DNA of 64,000 nucleotides, from NCBI GenBank assembly GCA_030340625.1, contig JAOPHQ010005473.1, forward strand, positions 46,844 through 110,843. The letters run 5' to 3'. Positions within the stretch are counted from its first letter, which is position 1. Every line of letters starts with the position of its first letter. The DNA comes from Merluccius polli (Eukaryota > Chordata > Actinopteri > Gadiformes > Merlucciidae). This document shows positions 26,310 to 38,805 of this stretch, piece by piece. The notes under the pieces are model-generated. The model searched no databases, was not told where the DNA came from, and saw only the letters and a list, made by a program, of their open reading frames with translations. The translations under genes were made by a program, and so were the position numbers.

Positions 26310-27390
26310 TACCAAGGCCTGCTGATTATGGATCCTTTTGGCGCTCTGCTTTAAAAGAATATACTTGATAGGCTTTTTGTTCAGTTCAGTTCGAAGGCTG
26401 TGCTGTGCCACAATGAGGGAAAAGGATCTATATCTATATATATATATTTATATACTGTATATCGATATGTACATATTACAGCTTGTCAAACGGAGACCAC
26501 CCTAGAGATAAAGCCCCCCGCCTGCACTACTCTACTATGCGCCTCGCTGACCATCAACACGCCCATAGAGACCGTTTGACGATATGAGATACGGGTTCAT
26601 CCAGACCAGATGATTATCTATGATCCAGAGGTTTTCGCCGTACGGACTCAGGGGGCAGAACCAGAACGACCCTAAAGGAGACCCACTTCTGCCAAGAACT
26701 GTAAGAACTGAAGGAATTGTGCCGTTTGACCATAATTAATTCCTCTGTGAATTGATTGCAAGAAAAACAGAAGTCATCCGAAACGACATTGTGAAAACTC
26801 GTTCGGACAACTTTGTGGAAACCTTTTATTTTATTTTTTTATTCAGATGTAGACTATTTTTTTATGTTGCCTGTCAGGGCCTTTGTAGAAAAACCACTCA
26901 CAGGTGTAAAAAGAAGAAAAGAAGAAAAAGATGTTTTCCGCCAGTCTCTTTTATGGGTGTTATGACTCCCTTCTGTCATTTCCTTCTCTTCTTTATCTGC
27001 TGCTTTCAAGTGCCAGACAAAGGAAATACACAGACAAATATATGTGTGCAGTTATGCGGTAGAGTGGAAAAGCAGAGGGGCAGTAGGCACAGCAATGTGG
27101 TGGTGGAGGTGGACAGACAAGTCAGTCTGTCCGGCAGACGGTCTTCCCAATGTAATCCTGTATTGCGGTGCTGCTGCTGGTGCTGCTGGTAGTGGTGGTG
27201 GTGGCGGTGTGTATCGTTAAGGGTCTAGCCAAGCTGTGAAGGAGACTTGGTCTAATACCTTTTACGCTGCAGCGAGAGGCAGCTCCACTGACCCCACTCC
27301 CTGGGAGCTGCTGTCCATTACTTTGAAGTCATGCATGTCTCTGTTCGAACACCACTTCAGCAAGTTGGGATAGGACTGAAATAAATAACA
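26310..27390. other. Intergenic stretch, nothing coding seen
   Basis: Contains a short TA-rich patch near 26430-26465 and a GCT/GGT-rich patch near 27165-27210. No gene is recognised. Confidence 0.5.
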
Positions 27391-27396
27391 TAAAAC

Positions 27397-28087
27397 CAGT
27401 AGCGGCTTCTGAGGCTGACCACTTGGTTGTGCGAGGGGAAGGGATTTATGAGAGCACCCGCAGTGTGCCATCTCGAAAAATGTGGGCACTTCTGGGGGCT
27501 TTATAGCGATTTAAGTGACGCAGATGGTTTTTCAGGCCTGCCTCGTTGAATGGTTGATTTCTGGGTAACAAGCAGCACAATATACTGTAGTGCTGCCAGG
27601 TCCGAGTTCAGCGCCAGTGGAGCCCGCTGACAGAGAGCGCCAGAGCGGGCAGAGTCTCTGAACGAGACGCCGTTTGAACGAAACGTTTTTGTCTGAGAGA
27701 AACTCTCGGAAAAGTCGACGAAAGCAAACTTTCAACACAGTTTGCTGCTGCTGCTGCTTGGAGGCACAGGCACCAAAGCGTTGGCTGCTGCCATTTTTCT
27801 CACTCTCAACTGAAACAACATTGCTGCGCTGCTGTGACAGCAGGGGCAGGCCGCCAATCACAACTCGGGAAGCGCCGTAGCGGGGCAGCGCTTTGGCCGC
27901 ACCGACAGAGTCTGTACAAAACCAATGAACCAATCATAAAAAAAAAAATCTTAAAAAAACACTGAAAAATATGGACAGGGCTATGCAATATTTCTTGGTG
28001 CCCCAAGCATACTAACTTGTGTAGCGGGGCAGTAACCACTATATTTTGCATTAATTTATGGTAACATTCAATCAATGGCCGCCACTG
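27397..28087. mobile_element. hAT-like element with CAGTAGCGGC/GGCCGCCACTG ends
   Basis: CAGTAGCGGC at the left faces GGCCGCCACTG at the right. The flanks (cataaaac and caaaaaca) look like an 8-bp duplication that has drifted by an indel. The interior has no recognised transposase. A minus-strand ORF at 27532-27933 looks incidental. Confidence 0.65.
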
Positions 28088-29780
28088 CAAAAACACTACA
28101 GCTACAAGATGGTTGCCCGGTCGGTCACTCCAAGATCCTGCATTTGCATACAACATACACTTTGTGCAATCACAAACGTCGCACGTGAGTCAAATTTGAA
28201 AGAAAGCTTGTTTGCAATCGTGTTTTCCCTGAATCAGCACAGTCTCTAAATGCGGGGCATTATCGAACTCATTAAAGTGGGAGAACGCTGCAAGGCCATG
28301 CAGTCAGGGATTCATCTGACTCGAGGTAGGATGAGCTCAACAATGCGAGGGCGAACCCGGTGAACCTTTAAGTTGGGATTCGTGGCACCGCCGCCGCCAC
28401 CGCCAGCCACCGCCAGCCACCGCCAGCCACCATGGAGACTAACAGTCAAGCGAGGGTGTGAAAAAAGCAGACTTTCAAACGCTTGCGCAAAGAGCCGCCC
28501 TTAAAGCAGGAGATGGATTGCATTCATATCACGTTAACGCTCAAACGCGCAAAGTAATATGAATATACATTGGATTACATCTTGCTTTTCTTTACCGGCG
28601 TCATTACCATAACCATTACCGCCTCATGAAAGCGGCCGAGACAAAGGGAGAAACGGTGTTGTAACAAGACTTAGTGCCCTCATGAATCCTGTTTAACATG
28701 ATGCATGGCCATGGGAGCCCTGTCGCTAATACAAATACAACGCCAGATGCCCTCATAAGCTGTTCCCGCCATTATTTATTTATGACCGAATATCCGCAGA
28801 CGGCGCTAATATATATCCCGGGGCCTTGGCAGACTGACCTTATGTATTTCTTATGTCGCCCCGGTTCCCTGCTTCTTTATTACCCGTTGTCGGATATGTC
28901 GGAGAAAGACAGCATGGCCGCCGCCGCCGTCGTCGTTGTTGTTGTTTTCCCTTCCCGTCTCTTCATCCTCGGTCCCACTGTGATGCAGTGGATAGGAGAG
29001 TGAATTGTGTAGCGAGTGAATGATTGCAGAGCCGGGTGGATGTTTACAGATCTCCCACGGCCCAGGCGGCCATTGCTTATCGTCTCCCCCGCCCATTCTG
29101 CTATGGGCCTGCTTTACGTCCTCACATTGCAGCACCTGTTATCTAATGGTGATTCATATCTCGCGTGCAGCCCTTATATACAGTATATAGGACTAATATG
29201 ACTAATACGTGTGCTTTGCGTTCGTATAAATAGGGGGGTTCTGGGGGTTATTTTTTTTTTTTTGTGTTGCTTTCTCAAGGAATATGCAGAGAAGCTGTCG
29301 GCTGCTGATGATGAAGATGAAGATGATGATGATGATGATGATGCCAGCCCCGCGCCGCACGTGCCGCGCATGCCTAAAGAAGCGCGCGCCATTAAACGGC
29401 GCCACTAAAATGCAAACACACCTGCGCATTTTTTCCGAGCGAGTTAAGGCTTCAACCCGCCGCCTCTCCCCTGCAAATATGAACACTATAAACATAGCTT
29501 AGAGCAAAGCTGAGGACTTTATCGTTTAATGGCTTTTGAGAATAGTTTATTAGGGTCTGGATGCAAGATGCTCATTCGCCCCCTAATGAGTTATTTATTA
29601 TCCTGTCTTGTGCAAAAAACGCGCAGAGCGGTACCTGCGGCAAAACCGTTCATGTGATCAACCAAAACCATTACCCCGTTTCACTTTATGAAATGGTCAG
29701 TTGTGTTTTTTTTTAATTGTCTGGATATATCACGACATATGTATGCATATTATGTGCAATGCATCTCTTGCGGGCAGCAC
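28088..29780. other. Intergenic block, possibly conserved non-coding
   Basis: Complex, low-repeat sequence. It includes short (CCACCGCCAG) repeats near 28385-28432 and an AT-rich part at 28470-28860 carrying TAAT-type motifs, with a GAT repeat at 29300-29342. No exon is supported. The composition is what conserved regulatory DNA often looks like, but conservation cannot be judged from one sequence. Confidence 0.3.
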
Positions 29781-31650
29781 CGCCTATCTGTATGCGGCGT
29801 CAGACTGGGTCTGAACCGCTGAACCGCTATCTCTCTCCGAAAGGTTCCTCCAGATTCTCCCGAGGCATGCCCTGATTCCTGCAGACAGCCGGGCCATTGT
29901 CACTCTGTGGTACCCCCCCCCCCCCCCCCCCTCCTCCCCCCTCCCTCCCCTTTTTTTCCCCTTTCCTTCCCTCCTCGCTCTCTCGCTGTGATGCTGGGGC
30001 CCGCATCTCTCACAAGCCGTTGAAACCGCCCCCTTCCCTCTGTAAAAACCACCGTGTTTGCATGTATTGCATTCGTCCCGCGTAATTGCCCATTTGTTTT
30101 TGTGTCCAGTCACCACAACATTGCGGTAGGTCACGGAGCAACCCCCCCCCCCCCCACCCCAACCCCCCCCCCAGCCCACCACAATATTAAAACCACCACA
30201 ATAAAATGAAAATAAGTCTTGGCTGTTGTAATTCTCGCCTCTCACTTCTCCCTGTGACATTCACTCTCCTCTTTACTTTACTTTTTCCGCCATTACTTGT
30301 TTATCAGTTGAAAGCAGCTTTTTTGAAAAATACAAGTTTTTGCAGTTCTCTGCCTTGCGGAAAGTGGACTTTTTATTTTCCCAGTGTCACCCTAATAGCC
30401 TTGTCATGTCCGAGGAGACGCTGGAAAAAGCTCCCTCCTCTAATTAACAGTGGGAAGAGGCTGTATCACATCCCCACAGACTGCACTCTCCTTCTTCGCC
30501 TTTCCCCGATGTGAATAATAATGAACCCAGCCTAAATGAATTATAGATCATCTCATTCTCTCAGGAATAATGTCACTGGCCTTTGCAGAAAACTTTTCCT
30601 CGGCGATAAGCGGTAGGCCGAAGCTTTGCTCTTTAATTGTGCTATTGCACATATACTGTGTGAATTTTGCTTTCACAATAACTATTTACAAACTAAACAC
30701 ATCCAAAATAGCCCCGGACCTAGTGACCTAGAAACGTGTTTTCTGAGTCAAGTATTTTTTTTGCATTTTGAATTTTGAGGAGGAGGAGGTCTTGATCATC
30801 TGCATGATCAATAACAACCAAACTTGACACACATGCTCCACACAAGGACACCACTAACCCATATCCAAAATACGGAGATGATTCTGCATCGTGGTTGGTC
30901 CTATCGCCATCTTGTTCTTCTGACCAAGCTACGAACCTGTATGTTCGAGTATGACCGAGTTAATGCTGATTGGCGAAATACTCTAGGAGGAGTTTCAGTT
31001 TGATCTCATCTGCCATAGAAGTCCATTGTATTCGCAATGCCAATGCCTTTGCAACCAATCTCCACCCCGTTGGCACACATCTTCTACATGGGAGCATGTA
31101 TAAAGAGGCCTATAATAACCCAGTGGCCTTAATTGGGTCCTACCTTGAATATGACCTGACATTAGCCAATCACAAACCCTTTCTGTTACCCGATTGTTCG
31201 CTCAATCACCTGGCCGGACTTTCAAAGCCAGGTAGAGAGCGTGGCGTCCCTTCTTCGCCACCGAGGGACAAGCCACGCCTCTCAGCCTATGGCCCAACGT
31301 GAGTCAATGTAGGGTAGGCCTACACCTGTCATATGGTTTAGTTCTGTTAACCCCATCACTAAATGTGGCTTGTGTAGCCTACAGGTGTGTCATCCTATGT
31401 TAAATAATAATAGGAGATGCGGGCGTTTCCTCACGATAACTAATCATTGTTGTGATCTTGATCCTGGCAGCTGCCGTGATTATTAGCGTATTAGGCCTAA
31501 TCCTGTGTAGCCTTTATTTATCCCATTATAGGCTTAACATATAATGTATGCATGTATGGATGTGTGTATTTGAATGCTAATGAATGTGCGCATTATCTTA
31601 TTCTGTGATCTGAATAATTATCTGCCTTTTCGTGTTTAATGCACATGTAT
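29781..31650. other. Intergenic stretch, no gene recognised
   Basis: Poly-C/T-rich runs at 29913-29955 and 30142-30173, then unique-looking sequence. Confidence 0.45.
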
Positions 31651-31658
31651 CCAACCTG

Positions 31659-31705
31659 ATTGGTTTTTCCCTTTTATCTTCTCAGCACAAACGCTGGTAT
31701 TTAAA
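31659..31705 (+). promoter_or_regulatory. Promoter-like boxes of a possible small gene
   Basis: An inverted CCAAT box (ATTGG at 31659-31663) precedes a TATA-like TATTTAAA (31698-31705) by about 35 bases, some 290 bases before an ATG. Spacing is plausible, but such motifs are common by chance. Confidence 0.3.
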
Positions 31706-31874
31706 CAGAATACAATCCAAACACAAGCAACCATTCTGACTCATCATTCATCCCCTGACCTCGCATCACATCTCCAGCCAACTCCTCTCCAACTCCTCCC
31801 ACATCTCTGACACGGGCAACCAGCCCAAAACACTTTCACTTACAGTCCCGCTCAGCAGTTGTCACTGTAGCTGA

Positions 31875-31875
<1 letters not shown>

Positions 31876-31955
<80 letters not shown>
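31876..31955. repeat. (CA)n microsatellite
   Basis: About 40 CA units, in the presumed 5' UTR of the small transcription unit. Confidence 0.97.
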
Positions 31956-31956
<1 letters not shown>

Positions 31957-31995
31957 CTGCAACATTACTACTAACATAATAACTAACGTTGCAAA

Positions 31996-32251
31996 ATGGA
32001 GGTGGTAAAAGCCCTACAAGGTATGGATTTAACTTGTTTTTTTTAAATAGGTTTGAACCAAATATAATTATTAATTCACGGTCAAGCAGGAAGAATAAAC
32101 AGACATTTAATTTGTTATACCGTTTAGATTTTTTGGTGTAAATATGCTGTACTGGGAAATCTTCATTCTTATTTATACAGGTCTGGTTTTGACGTGCCTT
32201 GGTGTCGGCCTCATTTATGGAAATTCAAGATTGTCTTCCAGATGCTGTTGA
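31996..32251 (+). pseudogene. Possible two-exon small secreted-protein gene or Ly6/CD59-like relic
   Basis: ATG at 31996 opens eight codons and one base (MEVVKALQ), followed by a GT donor at 32021. An acceptor, ttatacag, ends at 32180. Joined, the frame reads on through GLVLTCLGVGLIYG, a good signal-peptide core, and stops at 32249. In the +1 frame the next stretch (32229-32285) reads DCLPDAVDCSQKAMDACLI. Its Cys spacing and DACLI ending resemble the N-terminal part of CD59/Ly6 three-finger proteins, so a single-base indel may have broken the frame. No second-half exon was found. AATAAA follows at 32364. It could be a chance arrangement, a pseudogene, or a short peptide gene. Confidence 0.35.
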
Positions 32252-32363
32252 CTGTTCACAGAAGGCAATGGACGCATGTTTAATTTGTTCACATTTTTCA
32301 TATTTGTTTATATTTGATATTACGTACTTGTATGTTTTATTTTGTATTTCTGTTCCTCTCGGC

Positions 32364-32369
32364 AATAAA
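32364..32369 (+). promoter_or_regulatory. Candidate poly(A) signal of the small unit
   Basis: AATAAA lies 113 bases after the stop at 32249-32251, closing a unit of roughly 0.65 kb. Confidence 0.35.
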
Positions 32370-32932
32370 GGATGAAAGCAACCGTCTTCCCAGCTCATTG
32401 GTAAATGTGAGTTCAGCTGCCAGTTTCTATGTTCGACATATAGTGGGAATAGTATTGTATTTGAGTGTGCTGTGCATTATTCAATAAGTAAACATATTTT
32501 TTTGCATTTACCGGTGACTATGATCCGTATGGGGGTAAATCGATGTCAAAATTATTGTAAATGCACAGACTATGAGTCACAAATATATATTGCAATTTGT
32601 AACACAAAACGCGATCCACAAATAGATTCAAAATCCACAAACAAACACATCATCCACAAATATAATTCAGTGACTTGTACTTAAAAACCAGAATTTGTAT
32701 GAATGCAAAATAATTTGTCTGCGTGCGTGTGGGTCGTATTTTATTTGTAGATTGTTTCGCATTTGTTTTCAGAATTTGGACACTTACTGTTCTGCTGTTT
32801 TTTGGGGTAACCCATCTACAAATGCACTCTTCACAATTTGCAAACAAACACAGTCTAACTGATTTTCAAACCGCTGTTTCAAGAGACACGCGTACAAATG
32901 ATGTGCAATGCTCAGCGTTCAAGTGTCAAATC

Positions 32933-33802
32933 CAGAGATGGGGACTTGAGTCATTGTGACTTGGACTCGAGTCGACTCGAGTCGCTGTTTTGATGACTTG
33001 TGACTTGACTTGACAAAAAATGAAAGACTTGAGACTCGACTTGGACTTGGAAGTTAAAGACTCGGGACTTGACTTGACTTGAGACACGATGACTTGAATG
33101 ACTTGACTGTTGTTGATTTCGTGTTTTCAGTTTTAATATAAATATAAAATTAATATCAAACATTACCCGGTATGAGCGCAGGCTGAGAATGGCAGTGTCA
33201 TGATTGGATCAATACCCTGTCAGTCAGTCATGCCCCCTCTGCCTATCTTATGTGTGTATCGCAGAAACACGCCCTCTGATATCAGATCAGTATCAACATG
33301 TCTCACGCCTCCGCGTCGTCCATTCATTGCTGTTAATGGACACCTCGTCGTGCATTATCTCGCTTATACCATGGTCACACAAAGAAAGAGATATTTAATC
33401 AATTAATAATACTTTAATGTGTTTTAGAGTTAAAATCGTGAGGGTTTTTTTATTTTTACAAGTCGAGCGGACTATTTAATATCTCCCGTATGCAGGCGTT
33501 GCCAAGCAACGTGGCAATAGCCTCTTCATAGCGTCAACGTCTTTCTTAGGTGTAAATTAACACTTTTCAACCTACACCCTCCAGCCAATCAGAATCGAGT
33601 ATTCACCCAGACCATGGTATAAGGTGACTTGACTTGGACTTAACTTGACATAACCTATGACTTGACTTGACTTGCCCAAGAAAAGATGACTTGGGACTTA
33701 CTTGAGACTTGAAAGTTAAGACTTGTGACTTACTTGAGACTTGAAAGTTAAGACTTGTGACTTACTTGAGACTTGCACATGTGTGACTTGGTCCCATGTC
33801 TG
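32933..33802. mobile_element. hAT MITE nested in the foldback left arm
   Basis: The element starts CAGAGATGGGGACTTGAGTC and ends GACTTGGTCCCATGTCTG, flanked by perfect 8-bp duplications GTCAAATC at 32925-32932 and 33803-33810. Its ends are packed with GACTTGA/CTTGACT motifs. Removing it and one duplication restores colinearity with the right arm, so it inserted after the foldback formed. Confidence 0.9.
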
Positions 33803-34504
33803 GTCAAATCTGTGTTTGCGGATCACAGTGTATTTGTGGATCGCTTCACATTTGTCTACAAATCATTTTGACACTGTTTTACCTGCAGAGAGCGTGAAAA
33901 AGATCCACAAATGTAGTCAGCCAATCAGGGGTAGTGCTTACTATGTGATGTCACGACTCCTCAATAAGCCTTTCAAAATAAGAGCATGAGCTGAAACGTG
34001 TCAGCACCATAGACTGTATGTCTATGGTCAGAACGTGTTCCCAGCAGAAGCAGAAGCCAGCAGCGGTGCCAGTGGACCGACTTTTCTACATATTATTTTC
34101 CAGGTTGGTCAAGTGTCACCGAGCAGAGCTGTATCCATAGTAACGTAGGTAAGCTAACCAAACCATTATTCCTGTCCTTGGTTGCCATTTTATGTGTTTT
34201 TATGGTCAGCTTTAACAAGTGCTATTTAACAGTCATATTTGCCATGACAGTCGCTCCTCCCTGAGTGTGTGTGTTGATGGCTGGTGTATCCTGGGTGCCA
34301 TGATTGCTCTGCACCACAGGTGTGCAGCCCCACCCAGCCAGAGTCCAATCAGTCTGACTCAGGCCAGGTGAGGCTGTAAACCAGCCGTCAACAACACACA
34401 CTCCACACACACACACTCCACAGTAGTCAAATATGACGGTGGGTTGAATTGTGTTTGTTTGGCGATATGTGTTTTGTGCTGAGTTTCCTTTTTGTTTTTC
34501 TCAA

Positions 34505-34640
34505 GGCAGGCAGGGGAAGCAAACACACTGGTGAGGAAGGCCGGCTCTGTGGTGGGACACAAGCTGGACAGATCTGGAGGCGGTGGCAGAGAGCAAGCTG
34601 AGAGGAAAGATCAGCTTCATCCCGGAGAACCGCTCTCACC
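34505..34640 (+). pseudogene. Possible LINE ORF tail fragment
   Basis: Plus-strand reading gives VRKAGSVVGHKLD and, one frame over, AESKLRGKISFIPENRSH. This resembles the C-terminal end of fish non-LTR retrotransposon ORF2 proteins. It is short and frameshifted, and lies in the centre of the foldback element. Confidence 0.45.
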
Positions 34641-34750
34641 TCTCCAGGAACGCTCTCACCTCTCCAGGAACGCTCTCACCTCTCCAGGAACGCTCTCACC
34701 TCTCCAGGACCGCTCTCACCTCTCCAGGAACGCTCTCACCTCTCCAGGAC
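34631..34750 (+). repeat. 20-bp minisatellite, six units
   Basis: CGCTCTCACCTCTCCAGGAA is repeated six times with only A/C variation at the last base. It appears to have grown from the end of the LINE-like fragment. Confidence 0.97.
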
Positions 34751-35430
34751 GGGCCGAGGCTACAGTAGGTCCGCTGGCACCGCTGCTGGCTTCTGCTTCT
34801 GCTGGGAACACGTTCTGACCATAGACATACAGTCTATGGTGCTGACACGTTTCAGCTCATGCTCTTATTTTGAAAGGCTTATTGAGGAGTCGTGACATTA
34901 CATAACAAGCAATACCCCTGATTGGCTGACTACATTTGTGGCTCTTTTTCACACTCTCCGCCGGTAAAACAGTGTCAAAATGATTTGTAGACAAATGCAA
35001 AGCGATCCACAAATACACTGTGAAAACACAAACACAGATTTGACACTTGAACGCTGAGCATTGCACATAATTTGTACGTGTGTCTTGAAACAGCGGTTTG
35101 AAAATACATGTTGGACTGTGTTTGTTTGCAAATTGTGAAGAGTGCATTTGTAGATTGGTTACAGCAGAACAGTAAGTGTCCACATTATGAAAACAAATGC
35201 GAAACAATCTACAAATAAAATACGACCCACACTCACTCAATCATTTTGCATTCATACAAATTCTGTTTTTTAAGTACAAGTCACTGAATTATATTTGTGG
35301 ATCATGATGTGTTTGTTTGTGGATTTTGAATCAATTTGTGGATCGTGTTTTGTGTTTACAAATTGTAATATATATTTGTGACTCATAGTCTGTGCATTTA
35401 CAATAGTTTTGACATCGATTTACCCCCATA

Positions 35431-36772
35431 GTTGCTCTCTGCTCTGTGGACGACTCAAACAGCTTTAAAGGGCTTCACTGTGTCCTGTTGGCCTTTTTCA
35501 TTTTACATCAACATTACTTGACTGTGAGTACAAAATTGTAAGCTTTGCAAAAATGTTGAGATGCCAGATAGTAGTAATGTAAACCTGTGTGCATGTTATT
35601 GGGTACTGAAGTCAGTGTGTTTTTGTGAGACACATTGAGTTCACAATGTGTCCTGTGCTCCTGTAAGAGCCAGTCCAAGTGGTGTTATCTGGGGGTCTGT
35701 CTCGAGTGTGATTGTGTTGCTGCTGGGATACGGCAACCCAAACCTTGGACCCGGTCTTGAGCTGAAGAGCACCAAAATCATTTGTTCTGAGTGAACTCTA
35801 AAATAAATTGCTTGAAGGGCCCAGTTTTTGTTCTGGCCGGCTTACTATTGTAGCCTCTTAGTTTTTCTTGGTAAGTCTTTGGTGCATAATCGTGTTGATA
35901 CTTAACGACATCTTTACATCCTGATCCACTTAATGTCACTCGCAACTCTAGACTAAAACTTGGTCTTCTAGCAAATGCTGTTGTTTAACCCGTTTGAGCT
36001 GATATACAGTATATTCAGTTATGATCATAATGAAATCTGATCTCATGCATACTGGCAATCTTTTAAAAACCAGAGCCATGTGAAAGTTATACCAAGATGG
36101 GACCATCTACCACAAATATGTCAACCTAATAATCATACAGCACCTTTTTGAGGATATTGAGAATCTTAAATCCATGTGCATAGAAAAAATGTTACGCCAT
36201 TATATATATATACGTATATATATGGAAAAAATAACGTTGACACGCAATGCTAATGAAATAAGCAGCAATCTCTCCAGGCCGGATTTGAGTAGCTCTTCAA
36301 GCGCCTCGTTTATTTTCATGGAGGACGCAGTGACGGTAATGAATCACCGTTAAGATCAGGCCGCAGTGTAAGCAGTTTATTAAACAGAAGAAGCCCGTTG
36401 CGGTCGATCGTGGGGAATGTCATTGGATTCATTAGATTAGAGGCCAGCAATGGTGATATTTTTTTCTCGCGTTCTCCTGTACTGCAAGCGATCACACTTG
36501 ATATTCCTCCAACACCGGCTACGAAACAAACTGTCGTGCAAATGCGTTGACCTTGGATTGCGGTAACCTTTTGTTTGTTGAATATCTGCGGCTGAAAGGG
36601 AAAATCTAATCATTGTGTTGTTGTGCATCCGAGACGGGCTTTACTTTGAGGCGCTGCTGAAGGACGAGACTTATGCCTAAAAGGATGTAAGAGTGATTAG
36701 ATCTGTTCTCAGAAAGTCTCCTTTTTAGCGGTTAATTAGTCATTACGGTCCATTTCCAAAATTGATCCGCTT
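35431..36772. other. Intergenic stretch, nothing coding seen
   Basis: Unique-looking sequence with a short TA-rich patch near 36203-36223. The part at 36240-36620 is complex and could be conserved non-coding DNA, but there is no direct evidence. Confidence 0.4.
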
Positions 36773-36996
36773 GTGACATCACAAGTGTCCGTGGGGTCGG
36801 AGCTCATCTATTTACCGCCTACTTCCGTGGACACTTCGTCTTTTGTGATCGCGAGTGGGAGTGTCCGCAAAAGACGTATGAAGGATGGGTCGACGCCCAC
36901 CCTACCGGTCGGTACAGTCCACCAGGGAGGTCGACCGGGGGAGTTGATCGATACGTCTTGCGTCCGGGGCGGACACTCCCACTTAGTGACATCACA
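36773..36996. repeat. Inverted-repeat element, copy A
   Basis: It is bounded by GTGACATCACAA motifs. An internal inverted pair is GAGTGGGAGTGTCCGC at 36853 and GCGGACACTCCCACT ending near 36983. The right end, reversed, matches the start of the repeat at 43001. The family is not identified. Confidence 0.6.
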
Positions 36997-38313
36997 ACAC
37001 AAATACGTGGCGGTGAAGTAGGGGCCCTTTGAAGGGGCCTTTGGCAGAATTCGCCCAGCTTCCTCCTGTGGTGCTCTCGCTTATTATGGGATGATCGATG
37101 TTTGTATCTCAGCTCGAGGCCGACGACGACCATTCTTCTTAATTATATGCAGGCTCAAGTATCGTAATAATGGTACCGGCCAGGGGTGGATTGTCATATT
37201 TATGAACTGTGCGCCTTTTGCACGTCATATTTCGACAAGCACCGACTCGCAGTGTTCCTCCCGCAGAGAGCCAGGCTAATGTGATTTACGGTGGACATCC
37301 AATATATATATATACAATATATTCCCACGCACCTCATGCGCTGTCCTCCCGCCTTGACCCAGACTCAATGTATTCCTGTGCACCCTTTTAATACCGCACA
37401 TCGCATTATGATGGCCGAGACTCGGACGGGGGTTGTAAGCCGCTCGGAGAAGCGGGACGGCATAAGGGAAGGCGATAACGCCGGTCAGACTAATGATCTG
37501 ATATCCTCCAGCAAGGTGAGGTCGGTGAGGTAGACGTCCATCATCCCGGGGAAGGGTGCTGTGCTCAGCAGCAGCACCACGATGTGTGGGGGGGCTTCAG
37601 GGGGTGTGGGGGTAAGGTAGGCAGGTAGGTAGGGGAGCGGAGAGGCGGGTGGGTGGGTGGGTGGTGGGGGGGGGGGGACTTAAGTGCTGCTGCCGCGCTA
37701 ACGGAGACGGAGCACATTGGGCGAGAAAACTGCTGTTACTGGAAATCCAGCAGTCGACAGCGTTTCGTTCAGCATATTTCCGCGCACGCTTTTGTCGTAA
37801 TTGATCTTAATTCAGGCAGAGGCATCTTGGATGGAGGAGGAGGTGTGTGTGTGTGTGGGGGGGGGGGGGGGAGGGGGGTGTGAGGTTTGGATCTGATCCA
37901 CCACCCGCCACCGCCACCGCCACCGCCACCACCGCGATGACAGGCGGGTGGAGATGAGCTATGGTTCGGCGTGATGGAGCCGATACCGAGATATCTTTCG
38001 GTTGGAGCTAAATGGGATCTGTACACACGCTCGGATAATGCGCGGCGTATGTAAACTCTGGCGTTAAAGCGGTAATGCAAGGATGATTTACAGTATCTGA
38101 TGGGTGAACATGCGCACGCGTACACATGGCGAGGTAGAAACGGCAGGTTGATGTAGCAGGGATGCGTACCACCAGGATACTGATGGAAAAAAATGGTGGC
38201 GATGCTACGGCGCCGCTTTGTCTCTACCCGGCGTAGTGTAGCGTTTTATTAATCGTATGGAGTTTCATTATATTGTCGTCGGGTTGAATTGATGATCATT
38301 TATCAACCCTCGG

Positions 38314-38376
38314 AAGACGCTTTGGATAAAAGCGCGTGCCAAATGACTAAATGTATAAATACATGTAAAATGTAAA
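38314..38376 (+). repeat. V-SINE-type tail fragment
   Basis: GACGCTTTGGATAAAAGCG, then CCAAATGACTAAATGTA, is the widely shared 3' tail of fish V-SINEs. No tRNA-like head is seen next to it. Confidence 0.7.
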
Positions 38377-38756
38377 TCGACGATAGGCATACATATGATC
38401 AGCATAACTTAAAAGGATGACGCTCAGGTGGAGTATGGGTTTCAGTACACAGCAACAACTGTGTACATGGAAGTGGGTTTCCGATTGTGCATTACCTTTT
38501 TCTGTCGGATCTCAGTCTTTAACTTGTCGCCCCAGTCGTTAGTCTTCATCGTCTTAACAGCGGTTGTCATGTTGATTTTGTTGTGTCATTTCTGGAATGC
38601 ATGTGGTGAAATGGCTCAAATCATGGAGAGAACAACACATTTGTGTTGTTTGTTTAACTGCTACTATTAGGGCTGGTCTATGTTCTTTTATATCTACTTC
38701 GTCTTATTTATTTACTATTCACACACATTCACAGCTTTAAAGTAATGCTAATTTTC

Positions 38757-38771
38757 TATATATATATATAT

Positions 38772-38803
<32 letters not shown>

Positions 38804-38805
38804 GA
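38757..38805. repeat. (TA)n/(CA)n compound microsatellite
   Basis: An AT run passes directly into (CA)n. A CT-rich run follows at 38874-38900. Confidence 0.9.

Larger units (their letters stand above)
32528..35430. mobile_element. 2.9 kb foldback element with ~0.67 kb inverted arms
   Basis: The left arm (32528-34078, minus a nested insertion) and the right arm (34768-35430) are inverted copies with roughly 90% apparent identity. The outer ends are TATGGGGGTAAATCGATGTC and its complement. The arms meet TA at both borders, which may be a TA target duplication. The arms share anchors such as GTGACTCATAGTCTGTG, TTTGCAAATTGTGAAGAGTG and CATAGACTGTATGTCTATGG. No transposase was recognised. The 0.69 kb centre holds a LINE-like fragment and a minisatellite. 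Confidence 0.85.

Noticed and set aside
27532..27933. 133-codon minus-strand ORF inside the hAT-like element
   Set aside because: Not similar to any transposase I recognise; includes a Gln run from a GCT repeat.
37291..37533. Possible exon ending at an AAG|GTGAGG donor near 37516
   Set aside because: A good donor is present but no acceptor or recognisable protein; a single site is not enough.
38428..38670. 80-codon ORF with a hydrophobic segment
   Set aside because: No family resemblance, promoter or poly(A) context; a membrane-like stretch can arise by chance in T-rich DNA.
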